Under the pieces are notes generated by a model. The model was not told the origin of the DNA. It worked only from the letters and a program-made list of their open reading frames with translations, and ran no database searches. A DNA stretch of 64,000 nt, taken from contig CM037850.1 in assembly GCA_021234535.1 (NCBI GenBank), forward strand, positions 15,127,114 through 15,191,113, written 5' to 3'. The translations under genes and the position numbers were made by a program. Source of the stretch: Stichopus chloronotus (taxonomy: Eukaryota > Echinodermata > Holothuroidea > Aspidochirotida > Stichopodidae). Of the stretch, positions 59,964 to 64,000 are shown in pieces (position 1 is the first letter of the stretch; every line of letters starts with the position of its first letter).

Positions 59964-61180
59964 ACGAATACATAATATTGTTTTGATTCAACTTTGATAA
60001 TATCATTAAGTTAATTGGATGTACACCAACGAAGCAATATCAATACGAGCATAAAACGTATTGAATTCACTTTATAGTTAACCACGTATTGAAGTGTAGA
60101 TAACGACAAGTCGCTGACTTCGTTGATGTGAAGGCAGTATGTATGTCTGTATGTCTATGTATGTCAAATGATCGTCCTTGCCGTACGTCATACCCCAGAT
60201 CGATGTGAAATAATGCCAGCCAGCTGCCTTTAAAAAGTTTTAATATCGTTAGTTTTGTAATGACGTTTGTGTAAATTTGACATGAGGCAATATCAGTAAG
60301 CATGTTTTATTTTCAAAGGTATGCAACTGAAATGTTTATTGAAATTTCACAAATTTATCTAACATGAGCAAAGTTTTAAAACTTTCTCATTAGCCGCTTA
60401 AAGAAGTTCTTTAATATTAGTCTGTCAAATATATAAAACCACAGTTGTAAATGTTACGACGCATGTCACCAGAACATGCTGTCATTATGCGCAAGATTAC
60501 TGTAATTACGTACACACCTTTCACAGTATGTAGCAAACGGGGGAATAGATAACACCTAAAATATCATCCAAGACGGTCCTAATACTATTAAAATAATAGT
60601 CCTTTTCTCAAAAGTCGGTGACTTGTTGAAGGCTTTCAACAAAGTGCCTGTTTCCCAGATACGAAAAAGAAATGCCCAAAATTTCCATCGTGGAAAATGA
60701 AATAACGTAAAACAATTTTAAATGCATGAGAACTCGAAGTACAGGTTCAAACTGTTTATCATGTTGATAAAGTTGACAGATTTTGGAAAAGCGGCAACGA
60801 TTGAAGGTATCGTCTTTCGAAGGTAGTAAACGAGGATGTGACTCATCATGTATCAGGGAGTATTTTCTATTAGGCTTAGTTCTCATTACATCTATACATG
60901 CGACACGACAGATGATGTTCCGTGATACCTTTCATGTAGGCCACCTTATCATATTTGACTGGAAACTAACATAAAATACAATGAGGTCACCATTGGTTAC
61001 AATTTAGGTATTGAGATTAAAAAAACGGTTGGTCTATGAAAGTGGTGGAACAGTTGTTGCCCCTAACAGCTAGAACCAATTTTTTTTTTATTGACTTAAC
61101 ATTTGTTTTTCGACATAAAATGTTATTATTTAGCAAGTCATGTTAAAAACAAATGCGTAAAGATACTTTACTCTTTTTGG
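59964..61180. other. DNA 5' of the GPCR exon, nothing further recognised
   Basis: It is presumably intron or promoter of the receptor gene (- strand). A TATGTATGTCTGTATGTC patch occurs near 60136-60160. There is no supported upstream exon. Confidence 0.4.
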
Positions 61181-63240
61181 CCTGGGGCAGGGGCGTCAAT
61201 CCAAACAGAAATGTGGGGGAGGGGGGCATGTGTTAGTTGATTGACAACTTTGAATGATTAAAGCAGCTCCAGCGAGGGTCTACGCACTTCATTTTTTGAT
61301 AGTTTGGATATATTGGACAGGTCCAATAGGTTTTCTCCTGGGGGTAACGTCCATTAAGGTGATCGGAAAGAAAAGCCAGGAAGCTATGAGGTATTTGCAG
61401 AATTGTGAGCATTTCATGAAGGATTCTGTATCTTTGAAGGATTCTGTATCTTCGAATGATACAGGAATGGCAAAACTGATCAGACATTGCATAGGTCTAT
61501 GTTAAGATGAATGACAAATTTGATGATTGCCAGGAGGGACCGCCAGAGTCTAGTGATGGAAGGCACATATATTTGCAAAGTCTACAAAAGGACAATTCAG
61601 GGGCTTGTGTCGGGGGGGGGGGGGGAGGGAACCGGGGCGGGCCCGAGGACATGTGTGACAGGACTATCTAAGCAGAGTCCTACCATCAGTTGGCGCAGAG
61701 CGTTAGAAGAAAATTTTGGGTTTTTCAAACCTCCAAAATGGCCGGAAATGGCATTTCCCGACCGTCCTAAGCTGCATATACACAGTCTTGGGATAGGGAC
61801 ATCATTTCTGCAACTCTTAAATTCATTTAAAATAAAAATAAAACTATGAATAACGGTACGGTTAATACATATCAGATTTGAGTTGAGGTGATACAAGAAT
61901 CATAATGAATTACGCATCCTCTTTCATTTTCATTGAGTATATTTTGGCATGAGCACGTAGGTGTAATGACTCCTGGATTCTTTTTTTCTTTTGTGGGAGG
62001 GGGAGTTTTTCCCCGAATGTGTTTGTTACTTATTAATGGGCGGGATTACTATGTAAACGGAGGGCTGCAATGAGTTAGCTCGTCTATGGAAAATACATAC
62101 ATATGGAAATTTAAAAAAAACGTCTCATGGAGAGTGGTTCAAAACAATCAGCGAAATTTGGGAAAAAGGAAAAAGCAAGAAAAATAAAACTTTCTTCGGT
62201 TAGGCAGAAGATGATTGTGAATAGAATGTGAGCAGAAATTACCACATCACCGCCAGGGTATAATGATTGGAGGCATATATTTTTGCTTATGCGTCATCGA
62301 TATCATATATGAAGCACCTGTGCAGGGTTTGCAGGAGGGGTGGGAACCTGGCCTGAGGGCATGTGTGACAGGACTATCTAAGCGGAACGCCACCATTGGT
62401 TGGCGCAGGGCGTACAAGGAAATTTTGGGCTTTTCAAATTTCCCAGAAGGCCGGATGGCATTTCCCGACCTTTCTAAGCTCCATATATCCAGCCTTGAAA
62501 TAGGGATATCATGTCTGCAATTCCTCAATTCATGTAAAACAAACCAATTTTACGAAAACGGTTCGGCAAATCCATATCAGATGGGTGTTGAGGGGATACA
62601 AGAATCATAATGAATTACGCATCCTCTTTCGTCTTCTTTGGGTACTTTGCAAATACCTGGGGCTGAGTGTATGGGTAGGGACTCTTGGAAAATGTTTTCT
62701 TTTTTTTTTGGGGGGGGGGGGATTTTTGCTCGAATGTGCTTTTTATTAATTACCATCTATGCGGAGGGCTACAACGAGTTGACGCATCTGTGGAAAATAC
62801 ATATGAGGGAATTTCCAGATTACGTCTCATGGAGAGTGGTTGAAAACCCTGAGCAAAAGTTTGGAAAAAAATAATCGTCGGTTAGGCAGAAGATGAATGT
62901 GAATAGAATGTAAACAGAAATTACCATAGCACCGCCAGGGTCTGATGATTGGGGGTATATTTTGCTTATACGTCATCGATATCACAGATGAGGCGCCTGT
63001 CGAGGGTTTTCAGGAAGGGTTAGGACCTGGCCTGAGGTCTTTTGCTCGCACTTTGGGCAGGACTATCTACGTGGAGTGCCACCATCGGTTGGCGTACTTG
63101 AAAATTTGGTCTTTGCAAGCCCCCCAGGTGGTCGAAAATTGCACTTCCTGTGTGATCTGGGCTTCATGTACCCTTGAAATAGAACTCTCATACCTGCAAT
63201 TTCTCAATTAATAAGAAAAAAACATCGCTCTATTCAAAAC
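61180..63240 (+). repeat. Three tandem ~700-bp copies of the dispersed repeat
   Basis: The phrase GACTATCTAAGCRGA starts near 61662, 62372 and 63061, giving spacings of about 710 and 689 bases. Each copy has, in order, a G-run patch, an AGGACATGTGTGACAGG-like stretch, GACTATCTAAGC, GTTGGCGCAGAGCGT, an ATTTTGGG pyrimidine-rich stretch, GCATTTCCCGACC, AGGGATATCATGTCTGCAAT, ACATATCAGAT and AATTACGCATCCTCTTTC. It has no coding frame and does not resemble a named family I know. Copies occur elsewhere in the window (42, 44 and 49.8 kb). Confidence 0.75.
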
Positions 63241-64000
63241 AAGTACTAGTTTGGATTGCTTTTATCTAGAATTTATGCTATAGTAATTTTCTGAATGTTC
63301 ATTCAACACTTTTTACTTTCTAATGATAGCAGGCATTTTCTTTTTAAGAAATTTTCAACAAGCCATTGACCTTGAAACAAATCTGGCGCAGTATTTTTCA
63401 TCTATTGCACTAATTTTTGTCCCGGAAGAATTATGGTTTCAGAAACGTTATTCCAAAACTTTTTACTCTCATTACAGTATTTATTAGTTTTCTACAACCG
63501 TCAATGAGTGAATGACAAAGTAGAACTCGTTCTTGTATCGATAACGCTTGACAATGACAGCAACATTAAAAAAAAGCCATACAATAGTATTTTGATAGAT
63601 GGGGAGGCACGAGAAGAGTGATGGTTGGTCTAGATCTGTGAGACGGTCGTAAGGGAAGAGGTGTTCCCACCCTCAAACTTAGATGCAATCTAGTGCAATA
63701 CTTGTCTACTTTTGAAGTCATAAAATGTGTTAGATTGATATATGAAAAGTTTCAACTAGTATGTCAGACTTTCTGACTATCCTAGACTGAAATATGAGAA
63801 GTTCATATAAATTTCAGATTGAATGAAAATTTGTTTCAATCACCAGGTGACCTCAAAATTTGTTTTTTTTTACGTCATAACATGTGCTAGACTGAAATAT
63901 GAAAAATTCTGACTTTTGTAGATTTTCGGACTATCGTGGATATGACTTTTGTTTTTGTTGGTAGAGGATGGGGCCTTCCCTGGTCGCAATGCCTCCAAGT
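63241..64000. other. Window end, short repeat only
   Basis: A phrase containing GTCATAA, ATGTGYTAGA and TGAAATATGARAA recurs at about 63717 and 63875. Nothing else was recognised. Confidence 0.4.

Overview
The window is animal nuclear DNA: AT-rich, intron-dense and full of retroelement remains. The best guess is a marine invertebrate deuterostome such as an echinoderm. This rests on the mix of Penelope-like elements, CR1/L2/L1-Tx1 LINEs and BEL/Pao pieces, and on a PAT1-family protein that resembles vertebrate PATL1. It is an inference, not a species call.

Only two host genes can be supported. The first is the 3' part of PATL1 (mRNA decapping / P-body factor PAT1 homolog 1) on the + strand. 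Ten coding exons lie between 4080 and 38795. They join with matching intron phases into 535 residues ending at a TAA, followed by AATAAA at 38883. The N-terminal exons lie 5' of the window. The second is a single-exon class A (rhodopsin-like) GPCR on the - strand, 58878-59891, with all seven helices, a cysteine pair in the expected positions and NPxxY-like NPFIY. A likely 3' splice site sits just upstream of its first ATG.

Layout. 1-4079: intron or upstream DNA with a LINE reverse-transcriptase (RT) tail. 4387-11744 (intron): two neighbouring elements with ATTCCTTGCCG...CGGCAAGGAAT ends, filled with a roughly 145-bp tandem repeat; one also holds a BEL/Pao gag scrap. 11917-23105 (intron): a long, broken L1/Tx1-type LINE (- strand) flanked by arrays of short near-palindromes. 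24417-32288 (intron): a nest bounded by inverted GTTGGGYGGTA ends, holding a CR1-like LINE (+) and a Penelope-like element (-) with 202-bp inverted terminal repeats. 32495-33682 (intron): an L2-like LINE tail. 41985-44720: a dispersed repeat split by a second Penelope-like element, plus a tRNA-like SINE head. 46600-48480: a hammerhead-like motif, a (TA)n array and a third Penelope-like element. 50070-58877: no gene seen. 61180-63240: three tandem copies of a roughly 700-bp form of the dispersed repeat.

The most interesting signal is a recurrent hammerhead-ribozyme-like core (CUGAYGA, one extra base, a hairpin, GAAA) at the ends of Penelope-like elements in this window. Next are the two minisatellite-filled, Helentron-like elements and the nested insertions with readable target-site duplications. 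No CRISPR array, operon or rRNA gene was seen, and none would be expected.
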